DNA of 64,000 nt from Latrodectus hesperus (Eukaryota; Arthropoda; Arachnida; Araneae; Theridiidae). Within the stretch, counting starts at the first letter, position 1. Every line of letters starts with the position of its first letter. The stretch covers positions 56,767,091 to 56,831,090 of the forward strand of contig CM075853.1 in assembly GCA_037975125.1 (NCBI GenBank), read 5' to 3'. Below are positions 1-14,420 of this stretch, piece by piece. A model generated the notes under the pieces. It was not told the origin of the DNA and did no database searches. It was given only the letters and a program-made list of their open reading frames with translations. A program made the position numbers and the translations under genes.

Positions 1-3293
<3,293 letters not shown>

Positions 3294-3823
3294 CTTGAAA
3301 GAAAAAATGTAAATTCTATCAAACCTTTCTCTTTAGGACAGAAAACCGGTAATAATGTAAACTGAACCAACGTCCGCATTAAATCTAAATTAATATTTTG
3401 GATTCGCATGTATACGAAGTTGCCAGATAGAAAATACTTGTAAACCAATATCTGTTGGAAAACTGAGATGTATCTAGAATCATTGAAATATTTTCATAAT
3501 GTTTCCCGCGAGGAAAGGTATTAAAACAATAGAAAAATATAAACAAATAGTAAAACTCAGAATAATTTTGTTAAAATATTTCCTAAAACGCTCAACTTTA
3601 AAATACTTTTAATAGGAATTTGGTGTAATATCAAGTCAGTTACCGAATTGATTCGATTAATTAGTTACGTCATATCAAAGTGTCATATTAAAACATAATA
3701 AAAAGTCATTTTTAATTATCTAGAGGAATATTTTTATATGCTAATATTTTTACTGAATGGTTTAAATTCTTAAAATAAATTTTCGCTTAAATTAAATTCC
3801 TTTTCATGTTGGTTCAGTTTACA
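3294..3823. other. AT-rich non-coding DNA
   Basis: No open frame, RNA gene or repeat recognised. Confidence 0.6.
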
Positions 3824-3866
3824 TTAGTTAGTTTTAAATATATGAAACATATTTAAAACTAACTAA
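3824..3866. repeat. Perfect 18-bp inverted repeat (hairpin)
   Basis: Positions 3824-3841 and 3849-3866 are exact reverse complements (arm begins TTAGTTAGTTTTAAATAT) separated by a 7-base loop, ATGAAAC. Arms this long and exact are unexpected by chance outside TA arrays. No target-site duplication or pol III boxes were found beside it. It is too short for a typical animal pre-miRNA. It could be the relic of a small inverted-repeat element. Confidence 0.85.
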
Positions 3867-5690
3867 GACAGTCATTCTGTTTTCTATGATACTTTTCCTG
3901 TTCTTTAATTAACACATAAACATGTATTTATTCTTATCTCTTGACTCTCAGAAATTTTCATATTTATTAAAGAACTTATCAGTTTATAGTATACAACTTT
4001 TATGAAGCAAAAGTTTTAAAATGTCTTTATAAATGAATTCTTACAATAAATATTTTTTCATTGGGGTTTTTATCGCAAAAACTTATTTCTTTAATACCTC
4101 TGTTTTTAAACCCAGTGTTGTGAGGCGTCAAATATTATGCATTAATGCAACATTTGTAGCTCAAAAACATTTAAATTCAAAGTAAGCATTGCTGTGTAAT
4201 ATTAGATTAAAAAAGTTACTATTTGGGAAATGATAACAAAAATATATATTTAAGAAAGTTTCTGAACATTTTTATAGCAAAAACTTGCTTGGATATGTAT
4301 ACGAGTATATGTATAATTTATTTCTTCTCAAATGAAAAATTATTTATTAAAATTATGGGCATGAGATATTTGTTTCTGAGAAGTTCCGATGATACAAAAT
4401 ATAATATAAATTAGAAAATATATGAATATTCAGTTTTTAATTTATTTTATAACGTAATTCAAAATAGCATATTTAGATATTATTTATTAACTTGCGGAAT
4501 AAGCTCAAAAAATATTTTGGTCAGCTTTTTATACTTTTGGGATTAATTTTAAAATCGACAAGTTATTAGTAAATATTTTTAGAATTAGTTGTTCTTTACT
4601 TGAGACACATTCAAAAATGTTATATTTTAACTACAGCGACAAAAAATTTAGATTATGTATGTAATTAAAAATCAATGCTTCTCATCTAAATATATCATTC
4701 TGAATCAAATTTGAGAATTTTCAATACATTTTTACATAAATCTTTTGAGTTACCAGATAAATTTTCTGAAACTTATTTGTTAATTAAATGTTATTTACTT
4801 TGTTATTACTTTCGTGATTTTGGTTGCATAAATTGCTATTACTTTATCAAAGCAGAGCCAATAGATTTGCATAATTATGTAATCCATTGATTCTGTTTTA
4901 GTTTATTAAAATAAAGTTTCAAATTATATGATTATTATGCAGATATAATTGTATAATTTATTAATATGATATAATACGCATTGATATAACGGAATAATTA
5001 TCCATATAGATTTGTATAATTCTCTTTACTTAATGTTAAAAACTAGAGTAAGTACTTGAAAAGCAAACCTTCTATTTTCCAACTATTTAAAATCATATAA
5101 TGTACAAGAAAATTTAAACGTTCAAATGAAGCAAAGAACGTGCAAAACATTTAGTAAAAAAATTAATTCACAAACTTTTGTCCTTTTACAAAAAAATGTT
5201 GTACATTCTTTAGTAATAATTTTTTTACTATTTAATGATTTACTCTATCTTAAACATTGACTTCTAAAATATCATTTACATTTGATGTTCACACAAAATA
5301 TTTGTATAATCATAATAGCCAGAAATTATTTTCAGGATATTTTCAGAACTGGATATTTTCAGAACCGTTTCTTTCATTTCAAGATAAACATTGTCTTTTT
5401 CTTTTAAGTAATATTTTTGTGAGGTCTCATAGGACATTGGTTAAACCTTGATCATTTTATCGCTGAACAAAATACAATGTATTTCTCATAATATTAGGGA
5501 AATCTTTCCCTATTACTTAATTTAAACAAATCTTGTTTCCATAAATTAATTATTTAAACAATTATAACGTAAATTGATTTAATTCCCTGAATAGTTATAT
5601 ACTAACGGAACATATGTTTCTTTTAAATTCTTATTAAATTAAACATCTGAAAAAATTTAGAAATTTTATGTGAATTTTCTGTTCTTAAAC
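3867..5690. other. AT-rich non-coding DNA
   Basis: No gene recognised. It contains one small inverted repeat, TAGGGAAA/TTTCCCTA at 5495-5512 with a 2-base spacer. Open frames of about 60 codons here have no coding-like composition. Confidence 0.6.
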
Positions 5691-5749
5691 TCTTAAGAAA
5701 AATTGAATAACGACAAGAAGTGTTTAACATTTCAGCAAATTACGTAGCA

Positions 5750-6200
5750 ATCAAACGAGCAAGTTAGCCGCCTGGTCAGTTGAGGAGAGAGAAGAAGGAT
5801 GGGAAACGGTGGTTGTTCTCATTGAATAATCACGATCCCTCTTTTCATTACAGCCCCGATTCAAAACATGCGGAGATGAAAGCGGGTAAATGCGCCTGCG
5901 CCTTAATTACGGCCGAGGGCCAATTTGTTTGTCCCCCTGACGATTACTATCTGGTGGGCCCCCAGGGTTGATATTGGGCTTTTGTCAATATCTATTCACC
6001 ACTCCCCACCCCCACACTGATCAGGGAAGGAGAACAAGGTCACGTGACTTTTGATGGTGGTAGCACCTTCTTTTCGTGTTTAATCACGGCGATCGCCGAA
6101 CCCTTTTATACGCCGCATTGCATCCAATTACTCCATGTATGGGCACAGTATGCTGAGAAAAATGATACGTAAGTGTTATTTTATTGCCATTAGGTTTTTT
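5750..6200. promoter_or_regulatory. GC/CpG-enriched island, candidate regulatory element or promoter
   Basis: This block is far richer in G, C and CpG than its neighbours and has sharp edges. It contains a perfect GTCACGTGAC palindrome at 6039-6048 (USF/MITF-type E-box), a perfect 12-bp palindrome CGGCGATCGCCG at 6087-6098, a TATA-like TTTTATA at 6104-6110, and a GTAAGT splice-donor consensus at 6169. A 7-bp inverted repeat GATATTG/CAATATC lies at 5970-5992. An open plus-strand frame at 5780-5971 shows no domain. The order E-box, TATA, short leader, donor would fit a promoter with a short first exon, but there is no transcript evidence; a conserved enhancer is equally possible. Confidence 0.35.
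6039..6048. promoter_or_regulatory. CACGTG E-box (GTCACGTGAC)
   Basis: A perfect 10-bp palindrome matching the preferred site of USF/MITF/TFEB-class bHLH-ZIP factors. It lies inside a GC-enriched island, which makes it more interesting than an isolated match. Function is inferred only from the motif. Confidence 0.4.
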
Positions 6201-6878
6201 CTGAGCTTCATTTGGGATACCGCTGCTCTGAAATTAATTTAGCTACAGATAACTGAAAACGAGGATATTAAATTTACTAGATTTATTAGCCAAGTTAATG
6301 AAAAATTTATTTCTTAAGTACAAAACAATTTTTAAAACAGTTCATTCTATTTATACTTACGCATCTTCTGTCAAAATAAGGATTTTGGTTACATATTTAA
6401 CAATTTTTAGTGAGCTTATAACATAATGCATAACCTCAGTTCCTTTAGTAATGCCAAATATTTTGGCTATTGTTTCAATTCTAGCAGTGTGAACTGTTCA
6501 GAACCCTCTCTTCTTAACAGTGTGTTGCAGTTACCTATTACATTATAATAAGAAAAATATAAATAAGGTTTAAAATAATTTCTATAGTCAATAAAGGCCC
6601 AATATCACTGTCGTCATTTAAAATATTATTTACTTTTACAATTACATAATATTATCGTGCAAATTTAAAATGAAAATTTTGAATTTATAAATGCCTTTAA
6701 TATTAATTATATTATTAAAAAATTTAATTATAGTTATTTATAATTGAATTAAATAAGAGATTTCAATATCTCGTCATGTAAAGAAAAGCATTATTATTTT
6801 AATTAAACATGATATTGATAAAAGCTTTCTTATGTCACATAATATCAGTATCATTTTATTCCTTTACTTTCAGCATCA
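6201..6878. other. AT-rich non-coding DNA
   Basis: Nothing recognised. It would be the beginning of an intron if the donor at 6169 is real. Confidence 0.55.
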
Positions 6879-6912
6879 TCTGTTTCCATAAGCAAAAGCT
6901 TATGGAAACAGA
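6879..6912. repeat. Perfect 15-bp hairpin with AAAA loop
   Basis: Arms 6879-6893 (TCTGTTTCCATAAGC) and 6898-6912 are exact reverse complements separated by AAAA. The stem is not simple AT sequence, so chance is unlikely. The flanks contain no recognisable element. It could be a short structured RNA, a recombination by-product or a transposon end. Confidence 0.85.
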
Positions 6913-7949
6913 AGTTTTAAACGATTTCTCAATATTTATGGCGTGAAATTGGGTAATATTTAGCTTTCTGGCTATGTAATGAATTTAGTTATGAAATAAA
7001 ATTAAGCCTAGTGAAATTAAATTATGGTAAAATATGTTTGATGCTACAAAATTATGATATAACAAACCTATGGAATAAAATGTGAAAAATAGAAGATTTC
7101 TATGATAATTCATTCATCACAGGCGATTAATATTGTTGCTTTTATTAATTTTGACTTACACAACGGAAGATTAAAAAAATGTACTAAAATATCCACTAAC
7201 AGTGTTAATGACTGTTATGAAATAGTATAAGAAATAATGAAGTATATTTTAATATTAGCACTACATTTCTGTAATGCGAAATTGGTATATATTCTTAGAG
7301 TGAAACGAAATGGTTCAAGATAATAAGCAAAAAATTTAAATATGAAAAAATTTTAACTAATAATATGGCACAAAAAATAAGAGCATTTTAACATGTGAAT
7401 TGTATCTTTTTTGTAGTGTGAATTCGATTAAATTCTTCAAAGCTCACTGAACACATACCTGTAATTGCATTTTTAACAAAGAATATTGTTTAAAAGCGAA
7501 AAAATATTTCTTGATTTTCACATACGTGAATGATATAGAATATTGCAAAGTACATAGAGCCCAATGTTTTAATGAATACTTGACATTTTAAAATTATTAA
7601 ATAATAAATACAACTAACATTTTCCTACGGTGCACTCCTATTTTGAGAATAAAAATGCTATTTTGATCTTGTTTTTCAGTAAGATAGAAGAAAAACAGTT
7701 TATTTTCTTGGAACTTAAAATATAGAGATTGATTTACAGTGCATTCTGAAGTGCTGAAATATTTCTATTAACTTGCATTTTTTCTTATTTTCTAATCTTA
7801 AATTTTTTAAAATTTGTTTTGATTGTTACATATTATTTCGATATGTTGACTTTCCTATAAATGAAAGGTTTATTTCAAATTTTTAATGATTACTCCAAGT
7901 TTTAGATGATACATAATCAAAATTTTCAAGTTATTAAATTCCATTTAAT
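6913..7949. other. AT-rich non-coding DNA
   Basis: No gene, RNA or repeat recognised. Confidence 0.6.
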
Positions 7950-8120
<171 letters not shown>

Positions 8121-8131
8121 ACATATATTGT

Positions 8132-8178
8132 ATGATTGCACATCTTGAAATGATTGAAATGATTGCACATCATTTCAA
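8132..8178. repeat. Short direct and inverted repeat next to microsatellite
   Basis: ATGATTGCACATC occurs at 8132-8144 and again at 8159-8171, and TTGAAATGAT (8145-8154) is the exact reverse complement of ATCATTTCAA (8169-8178). This is probably a small local duplication next to the unstable TA array. Confidence 0.7.
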
Positions 8179-8529
8179 TATAATATTATATAAAATAGAA
8201 AAAGGGGACTGTATAATTATTCTGCGTGATTAAACAAATTGTCTGTTGATAAAAAGTTTTTTTAATTAGAGCAAAAAATAATTCATTCCTTAGATTTTGT
8301 ACTTCATTTTAAAATATCAATTTTTTTTTAACTAATGAAGCTCAGTCCTATAAATGAAAGAAGTTTGATGCATTGAATAAAATATCTAGTTCAAGGATGC
8401 TGGAAAAAAATTGCATCTAAGAACCTCACAAATCAGCTTTATGTAATTCATTGTATGCATTTTGAAAAAGCTTGATAATCATATGTGTAAAAATATAAAT
8501 GTACCTATATACATACATACGTTATCAGA
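8179..8529. other. AT-rich non-coding DNA
   Basis: Nothing recognised. Confidence 0.6.
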
Positions 8530-8655
8530 ATCTCTGCTCAAATTATTTATTATTTAAGCAGAGATATTTAAATTATTATTTAAGCCAAGATATTTATTAT
8601 TATTAAAACAGAGATAATTATTATATCATATATAATCAGAGATATTTAATTTATG
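8530..8655. repeat. Degenerate tandem repeat, about 26-bp unit, four copies
   Basis: Four successive diverged units begin at about 8556 and share the core (A)GCAGAGATATTTA, variants being GCCAAGATATTT, ACAGAGATAATT and TCAGAGATATTT. The first unit also pairs with ATCTCTGCTCAAAT at 8530-8543 as a 14-bp inverted repeat with one mismatch. Drift between units suggests an old array. Confidence 0.7.
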
Positions 8656-9339
8656 AATTGTACAGAAAATTTTTATACAAAAATTCAAATTTTTAAAATT
8701 TCAGGGATAGAAATAGAAATTTTATCTAAACTTTCATTTGATAAGAGAATACAGCTATCAGAACATATTTTACACCTTTGAAATTTTAGATATTCCTCCC
8801 CACAAACATACTAATTAAAACAAATTATCATACTAACATGATTATTTTTAAAAAATAATAACTATGGTTGCATTAATATTAGGGTGATTGTAAAATTTTT
8901 GTAATACGTGCAGACGTGAGGCAATAGGTAGTAAAAAATTTATGATTAGATTTATGAAAAAATATAAAATGTTTTATCCTAGTAGAATATTATTTTTTAT
9001 GAAATGTAAATATCTTAGAACAGAATAAAATTTTATGCAGAAGTAATATAGAGTTGTGTTTAGAGAATATTATCGTTATAATTATTTTCAATTTTGATGT
9101 GCAATTAAATTTAGAAGAATATATTCAACCATTACATTTAGTAGTTAGAAATAAGGGCCCATCTCTTGTTGCAGTAGGATATGGTTCTCAATGTGATGAA
9201 TGATATGATGAAAGATATAGTTTTTAAGAATTATTCAAAGGTCCCGATTATCTTGAGAACGAAAGCATAGGAAGGCAATTGGGAGTTGTAATGCTGGATA
9301 TTGTATATGTTTGTTATACGGAAAATTTTAATCTCTAAT
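8656..9339. other. AT-rich non-coding DNA, slightly less AT-rich after 9130
   Basis: No gene recognised. From about 9130 the composition becomes less AT-rich leading up to the SINE, perhaps old transposon sequence, but no open frame or motif can be named. Confidence 0.5.
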
Positions 9340-9350
9340 AATCACCGTGA
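9340..9350 (+). repeat. 5' target-site duplication of SINE
   Basis: AATCACCGTGA directly precedes the SINE and matches AATCACTGTAA after its A-tail (9656-9666) at 9 of 11 positions. The two differences are both transitions, as expected for an ageing insertion. Confidence 0.6.
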
Positions 9351-9359
9351 GCCGACCGA

Positions 9360-9370
9360 TGGCTGAGTGG
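9360..9370 (+). promoter_or_regulatory. RNA polymerase III A box
   Basis: TGGCTGAGTGG fits the TRGCNNAGYNGG A-box consensus; it is part of the internal promoter of the SINE. Confidence 0.8.
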
Positions 9371-9402
9371 TTACGCTCCTGACTCCTGAGCTGTGTGTCC
9401 TG

Positions 9403-9413
9403 GGTTCGAATCC
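9403..9413 (+). promoter_or_regulatory. RNA polymerase III B box
   Basis: GGTTCGAATCC matches the B-box consensus exactly; its spacing of about 43 bases from the A box is normal for a tRNA-type promoter. Confidence 0.9.
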
Positions 9414-9655
9414 CGGTTCGGGCATGGATGTTACTTTCTTTCTCTGTTCTCTGTGTTTCTCTATCCTTTCTTCTGTGATGATGTATGAATGTGGCCCACC
9501 CTATAAATGGGTTTGTGGTGGTATGACGCGGGTAATGCTAATCGCCTCCGTGATTTGGTTCACAGGTGCCCGCTGAGTAACGACAAATGAGTAGCAGTTT
9601 CTGGCCTTGTTGTGACATAGGGTTCAACCCTCAAATGCCCACCGTTGGAAAAAAA

Positions 9656-9666
9656 AATCACTGTAA
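9656..9666 (+). repeat. 3' target-site duplication of SINE
   Basis: AATCACTGTAA follows the A-tract and is the partner of the copy at 9340-9350. It overlaps the last A residues of the tail, so the exact border is uncertain by a base or two. Confidence 0.6.
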
Positions 9667-9995
9667 TTCTATTTAATAATACAAAAAGGAATTAAACATT
9701 GGATCCATCATCACATGTAAAATTCTTTTTGGAGAACTGCATTCGAAATAAATTTGTTGTTGGTTGTCCATAATTAAACTGAGTATTAATAAGTGGAGCT
9801 TATCAGAATTAGAAAATTAACTATCAAGGTTTTTAAAGATGATAGTCACTGCATCGCTTCTAAAGCAGTATTTGATGTGGGAACGCACATACTATTTTTT
9901 GAGATTCCAAAAAGTCAAAAAAGTAAAGCATGAATGCTAGATGATGAATGGAATAAAGACAATGTGTGATAAAATAAATGCATGCTATTTGTGTG
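9667..9995. other. Non-coding, possibly old transposon sequence
   Basis: Composition is less extreme than the background, but the frames are broken. It may belong to the same decayed DNA transposon as the fragment just downstream; nothing here proves it. Confidence 0.3.
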
Positions 9996-10031
9996 CTATT
10001 GCTGTGAATTCATGATTAGTTAAAGCCACCC

Positions 10032-10191
10032 CTTCCCCCTCCCGTTGAAGGAATGAACACAGTTACAGCTGACTGGAGTGCTTTTATACACCATACAAAA
10101 TTTTATCATAAAGTGAATGTTAGAGAACTCATGTTCCTTCATGACAATGCATCTTCTTATTCACCAAGAGAGAAGGATAGTGTATCTCTTT
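10032..10191 (+). pseudogene. Possible decayed DDE transposase fragment (pogo/Tigger or mariner type)
   Basis: A plus-strand frame ending in TAA at 10189-10191 contains, at about 10129-10164, LMFLHDNASSYSPRE. This resembles the second catalytic block of IS630-Tc1-mariner and pogo/Tigger transposases, where hydrophobic residues lead into a catalytic D followed by N-A and a nearby H. The preceding residues (ADWSAFIHHTKFYHKVNV) are compatible with the helical stretch before that block. The usual conserved H after DNA is replaced by Y, and no first or third catalytic residue could be located, so this would be a dead fragment. No terminal inverted repeats were seen. The match rests on a short motif and could be coincidence. 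Confidence 0.33.
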
Positions 10192-13100
10192 AAATAAAAA
10201 AATCTTTAATTGATAAAACTTTTAATTGATTTAAATATGCTTAACATTTGATTATATTTTAACTAAAAATAATTCACCAAAGATATCATTTATAGAGTTA
10301 TAAATAATGAATTATTCATAAACTCAAAGAAATAAATGATGTGGCATTAAATCTTTAAAAAATATTGCTTACAGAATTATACTGATACTGGAGTAGAGAC
10401 TACTTTCGACACTTTTAAAATAATGTTTTAAAAATTTAAGCATGTCTCAAAAATTTCAGAGTAACATTTATATTCTTTTTAGTTTTGTACACAATTAGCT
10501 TGAAAAGTCGATATTTTTAATAGAAGCTTAAAAGATAACCCAGTTTTTTTTTAAAAAAAAGGTTCTTTATATATTTATGCAAACATTCATTTGCTTTTCA
10601 GCATAACAATTTAAAAATACAATCTAAAGAAAATTAGTTTTTAATTTATTTTTAAAAATCTATATAGAATTTTAAATGAAAATTTATAGAAAAACGCATA
10701 CCCTTTTTTAAAAATTCAGAAAAATTAGTTTTTTAAAAGACATTTTTCAAAGCAAATATTTTAATTATAATGTTCTTCTGATCTGACTTGCTTTTGTGAA
10801 ATATTATACACATTACAATGCATCCGTTATTCCGAAAATAAAATGATAAAAAATCTTATAGAATTTCTGCTAAACCTGATTAATAAAAAATATATTATTT
10901 TAATAATAAAAGAGAAATAATGTCATAGAGCTAATCAGAGATTAAGTTTGTTATCAATTAAATTTTAATAATAAGAAATATCATACGGCAAATTTAAAAC
11001 TACTTTTAGAAGATTACGTAAATAATCCACAAAAATGCACATTTATCTCAAAATATCTGGTCTATATATCCTGAGAGTTAATCAACTCTGAAACATTATG
11101 ACACACACACATAAATGATTAACAACATTGACTGCAAGTTGTTCTTATACACAAATAAAGTGCATTTTGGTATACAATGAAATTATTTTTCAATATGTCA
11201 CAACTACGGAATACTTAAAATATTTTCCAAGCTAATTCTATTCAATAAACAACGTAAAATTCAGGATATAGGTCTCATAAAATTTTAATTCATATGAATT
11301 TTTTTTCCTTTTATAACAAATTATGAGAGAAAAAATTATGATTTACAATTTTCTTTTTATTGCAGTAATGAGATACGTTTCTTGCTAATCAATTACTTCA
11401 CATTTTTTAAGAGAACTAAAGATTATTATTTGTCGACATTCATATACTTAAATTTAAAGAAAACATTGAAGCAGAAATTCAAAAGTTGAAATTCCACAAA
11501 AAAATTTCATTAATATCCCAATAATTGGAAAAAAGTATTAGAAATAAAATATTAAAATAAAAACATAATCTAATGATTAAGCTTGCATATAAATTTTTTT
11601 TAAATGAATGTAAAACAATAAACTCAAAATAATTATAAATTCAAATAGTACTTTTTAGAAATTGGAAAAGATTGATAAATTAACATTAAAAATTCAAAAT
11701 CCAAGACATAATGCCCAGGAAATGCAGATTTATTTTATTCTCACCTAAGAGAAAATCAAGAGTAAAAGAGACGCAATTTAGGGTGGTAACAAATATCAAA
11801 TGATAATGGTCTTCTCATCTGAATTTGACATGTGATTTATGCGTCACTAGTCCCATGCAAAAAGTAATCATGAAAAAAGAATGAATGGAAAAAGGGGAAA
11901 ATCACAAATAATCTGTTTTTGTCGTAATGTGCATTGAGGAATAAATATAAATACACGTTTAGCTATGAAATAAGATATGTTTTTTTTAATGAAGGCAATC
12001 TGTTTGGAGAAAAGAATTCCATTTTTTTTAAGAATTAAACTTTTTAAATATTAAGATTTAAAAAATAAATATAAAAAAATTAAATTAATATTTCTTTAAG
12101 AAAAAAAATAATATAAAATCAAGGAAAAAAAATGGAGTCATATTAAATTTGTATTTTTCAAACATGGATAATTTGTTAAGGCCATTTCTCTCAATCCCTA
12201 AATAATTCAATGAATCATAAACAAAAATGAAAAACAGTTATATTAATGTTTAGAATTAAATTAAAGTTTTCAATTTAATAAAACAGTAAATACATTTAAA
12301 AAGTTTAGCAAAAAAACACGAAAAAGATATTCAAACATATCAGAAAATATAGTAAATTTATAAGAACATGACTCTAATTCTTATCTTTATTTTTTATTTA
12401 AAATATGGGTTCAGTTTTATTGATGTAATAATAGGAATACTAATAATAATATATCACAGTAAAAAAAATAACCTTATCAATAAAACTAATTCATATATTT
12501 AGTAAAAATTAAATTTTATGAAACTAAAAAATACAATAAAAATCACTTATTATACTAACATATTTCGAATTATTATAAAAAGAGTTTATTAATAGAATAT
12601 TTAAATTATTTAAGTACGAAATTTTAATATTTTCTCAATAAGACGTTTCGATATTATAATTATTGAAGCAAATTCTTTCATACTTGGGAATTATTTAGTT
12701 CTTTATTTTCGTTCTCCGGTTTGATTGATTTGAATGGAAATATTAAAAATAACAATCATTTGAAGAGCGAATGTTAAAAAACAAAACTGAATGTTGTATG
12801 AGCTATCAAAAACACCAATCAAGCTTATTAGCAGTGTTTATAAATCATAACAAATATAATGCACATAGCTTTAAATAAAAGATGAATTGGTTTTATTTTG
12901 TAAATTATTGATATTAATATATTCTCTCTTGCATAGCAACTACAATAAAAATAATATTGAATTCAAAGATTAATTTAATGTTTATTAATATAAATAGTTT
13001 ATATGTTGTCTTTAATAATAGATCCTATAGATAAAAGTTTTAACTGTCGTATTTAATAAATATACCGTGGCATGCATTTATTCCTCTATATTTTTCAATT

Positions 13101-13725
13101 AATAAGGCTTAATTTTTTATTTCTTTTAATTTTATACTTAAATTCAACATTAATTTTATAGAAATAAGCAGTTAATTTTAAAAATATTCTTTGGAATCTC
13201 TTTGGAATCAGATAATGAAACACAATATTAGCTTTTCTAATTTTGTGTCGTAATTTAATTAGATAAAAAAATACGTTGCTCTCATTGTGTACGAAATAGG
13301 CTTTGTTCAGTTTTGAATTTAAATTTGTTCCGAAGAAGTTCACTTAATAACATTAAAACTCTGCGCATTCTAATTTCAAATTTTTCTTAATATTATAGGC
13401 AGTACTTCACAAAGTGTCAAACAAAGCGCATTTCTCTAATTAAGATGTTTACCAGAAACAGAAGAATTCTAGAAATATATTTTGTTGGTAAGAAACTTTT
13501 TTAAAAAATATCAACAATAAAAATATTTCAATATTTGTAAAATTTCCTATCAATTAAAATGTGTCTTTTAATTAATTACCTCTGAACTCTTAACAAATTA
13601 GATGAGATAAATTGGCACATATTATAAACAAAATGCCTTTAGTAATTTAGACAACACAGAATTTATTTTACCATCCATAGAAATGACTAACAAGTACTTC
13701 ATATTAAAACTCTTCATTTGTGTTT
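10192..13725. other. AT-rich non-coding DNA
   Basis: A long featureless stretch. Only weak low-complexity patches are visible, such as ACACACAC at about 11101. No coding, RNA or regulatory signal was recognised. Confidence 0.65.
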
Positions 13726-13729
13726 GTTT

Positions 13730-14420
13730 TTGGCAAGTTCCCCCATCCCCACCTTCCACTCTTGGCGCCAGTTCTCGCGTTGGAAAAGTTTAGTCAAAAT
13801 ATGAAAGGCATAGCTTTCAAATTATGAGAAAAAAGCAAATGAACGGTAGCGAAAAAGTACTCATTCTTTACATATTCTTTCAAAAGCAGTCCTTTTAAAA
13901 AGAAAACCCTTTTATATTCCACCCTGTTCTATCTACTTACCACTCGTCTCTTGAAGAGCTCGTCGACACCTTCTTGGAATTAAAGAAAAGAAGCCAATCC
14001 GCACACATACGCAAACGAATTTCGATTTAAAATTCTTTCTCTCCACACACACACATCTGCCTTGGCGACTTCTTTTCTGCTGATAGGAGAAAGAGGGGTG
14101 GAGAGATATACACAAACTTTTATTATTGCAATTTCAATTCCTTCTTTTTCCACACTAGCGTTTTTAAAAAACCCCTCAACCACACAGCCTCTTTCTCTCT
14201 TTTCAGAAGTGCTTAGTAATGATCTTTGTGGATGGAATTCTATCATTGACAAGGTTATAGTCGCAGCCTTTGAGATGTGGCGGAGGAAAGACGGGAACAG
14301 GGGAAAAATTAGAAGTTTTTAAGCAAGACAAAGAAAAACAGAAACCCTGGGATTTTGTGGTCTTTCCTGTGGCTACTTGACGCCAGTACTCAGAGGAATT
14401 TAACGACTTTTGAGGACTCT
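13730..14420. other. GC-enriched island without recognised gene
   Basis: Markedly less AT-rich than its flanks, with pyrimidine-rich tracts and CA repeats. Overlapping open frames of 60-90 codons on both strands show no domain. A pyrimidine tract plus CAG at about 14190-14206 resembles a splice acceptor, and AACCACA (Runx-like) lies just upstream, but no convincing exon follows. A conserved regulatory element is the leading guess. Confidence 0.3.

Larger units (their letters stand above)
9351..9655 (+). mobile_element. tRNA-derived SINE, near full length
   Basis: The 5' end folds like a tRNA: an A box TGGCTGAGTGG at 9360-9370 and a perfect B box GGTTCGAATCC at 9403-9413, with a T-arm stem CTGGG/CCCGG around the TTCGAAT loop. 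The 3' half is an unrelated tail ending in CCGTTGG plus a short A-tract. Such elements are transcribed by RNA polymerase III from the internal boxes and mobilised by a partner LINE's reverse transcriptase. Flanking imperfect 11-bp duplications support real retroposition. The intact boxes suggest a fairly recent copy. A 69-codon open frame inside it is meaningless. A functional tRNA is unlikely because the acceptor arms pair poorly and the 3' tail is transposon-like. Confidence 0.88.

Noticed and set aside
9351..9425. Functional tRNA gene
   Set aside because: Acceptor arms pair poorly, the anticodon arm is irregular, and the sequence continues into a SINE tail with A-tract and duplications.
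9367..9576. 69-codon open frame in the SINE
   Set aside because: It lies across the tRNA-like promoter and tail of a pol III element and has no domain.
14190..14250. Exon after the pyrimidine tract and CAG at about 14206
   Set aside because: Acceptor looks reasonable, but the frames that follow have no convincing donor or domain.
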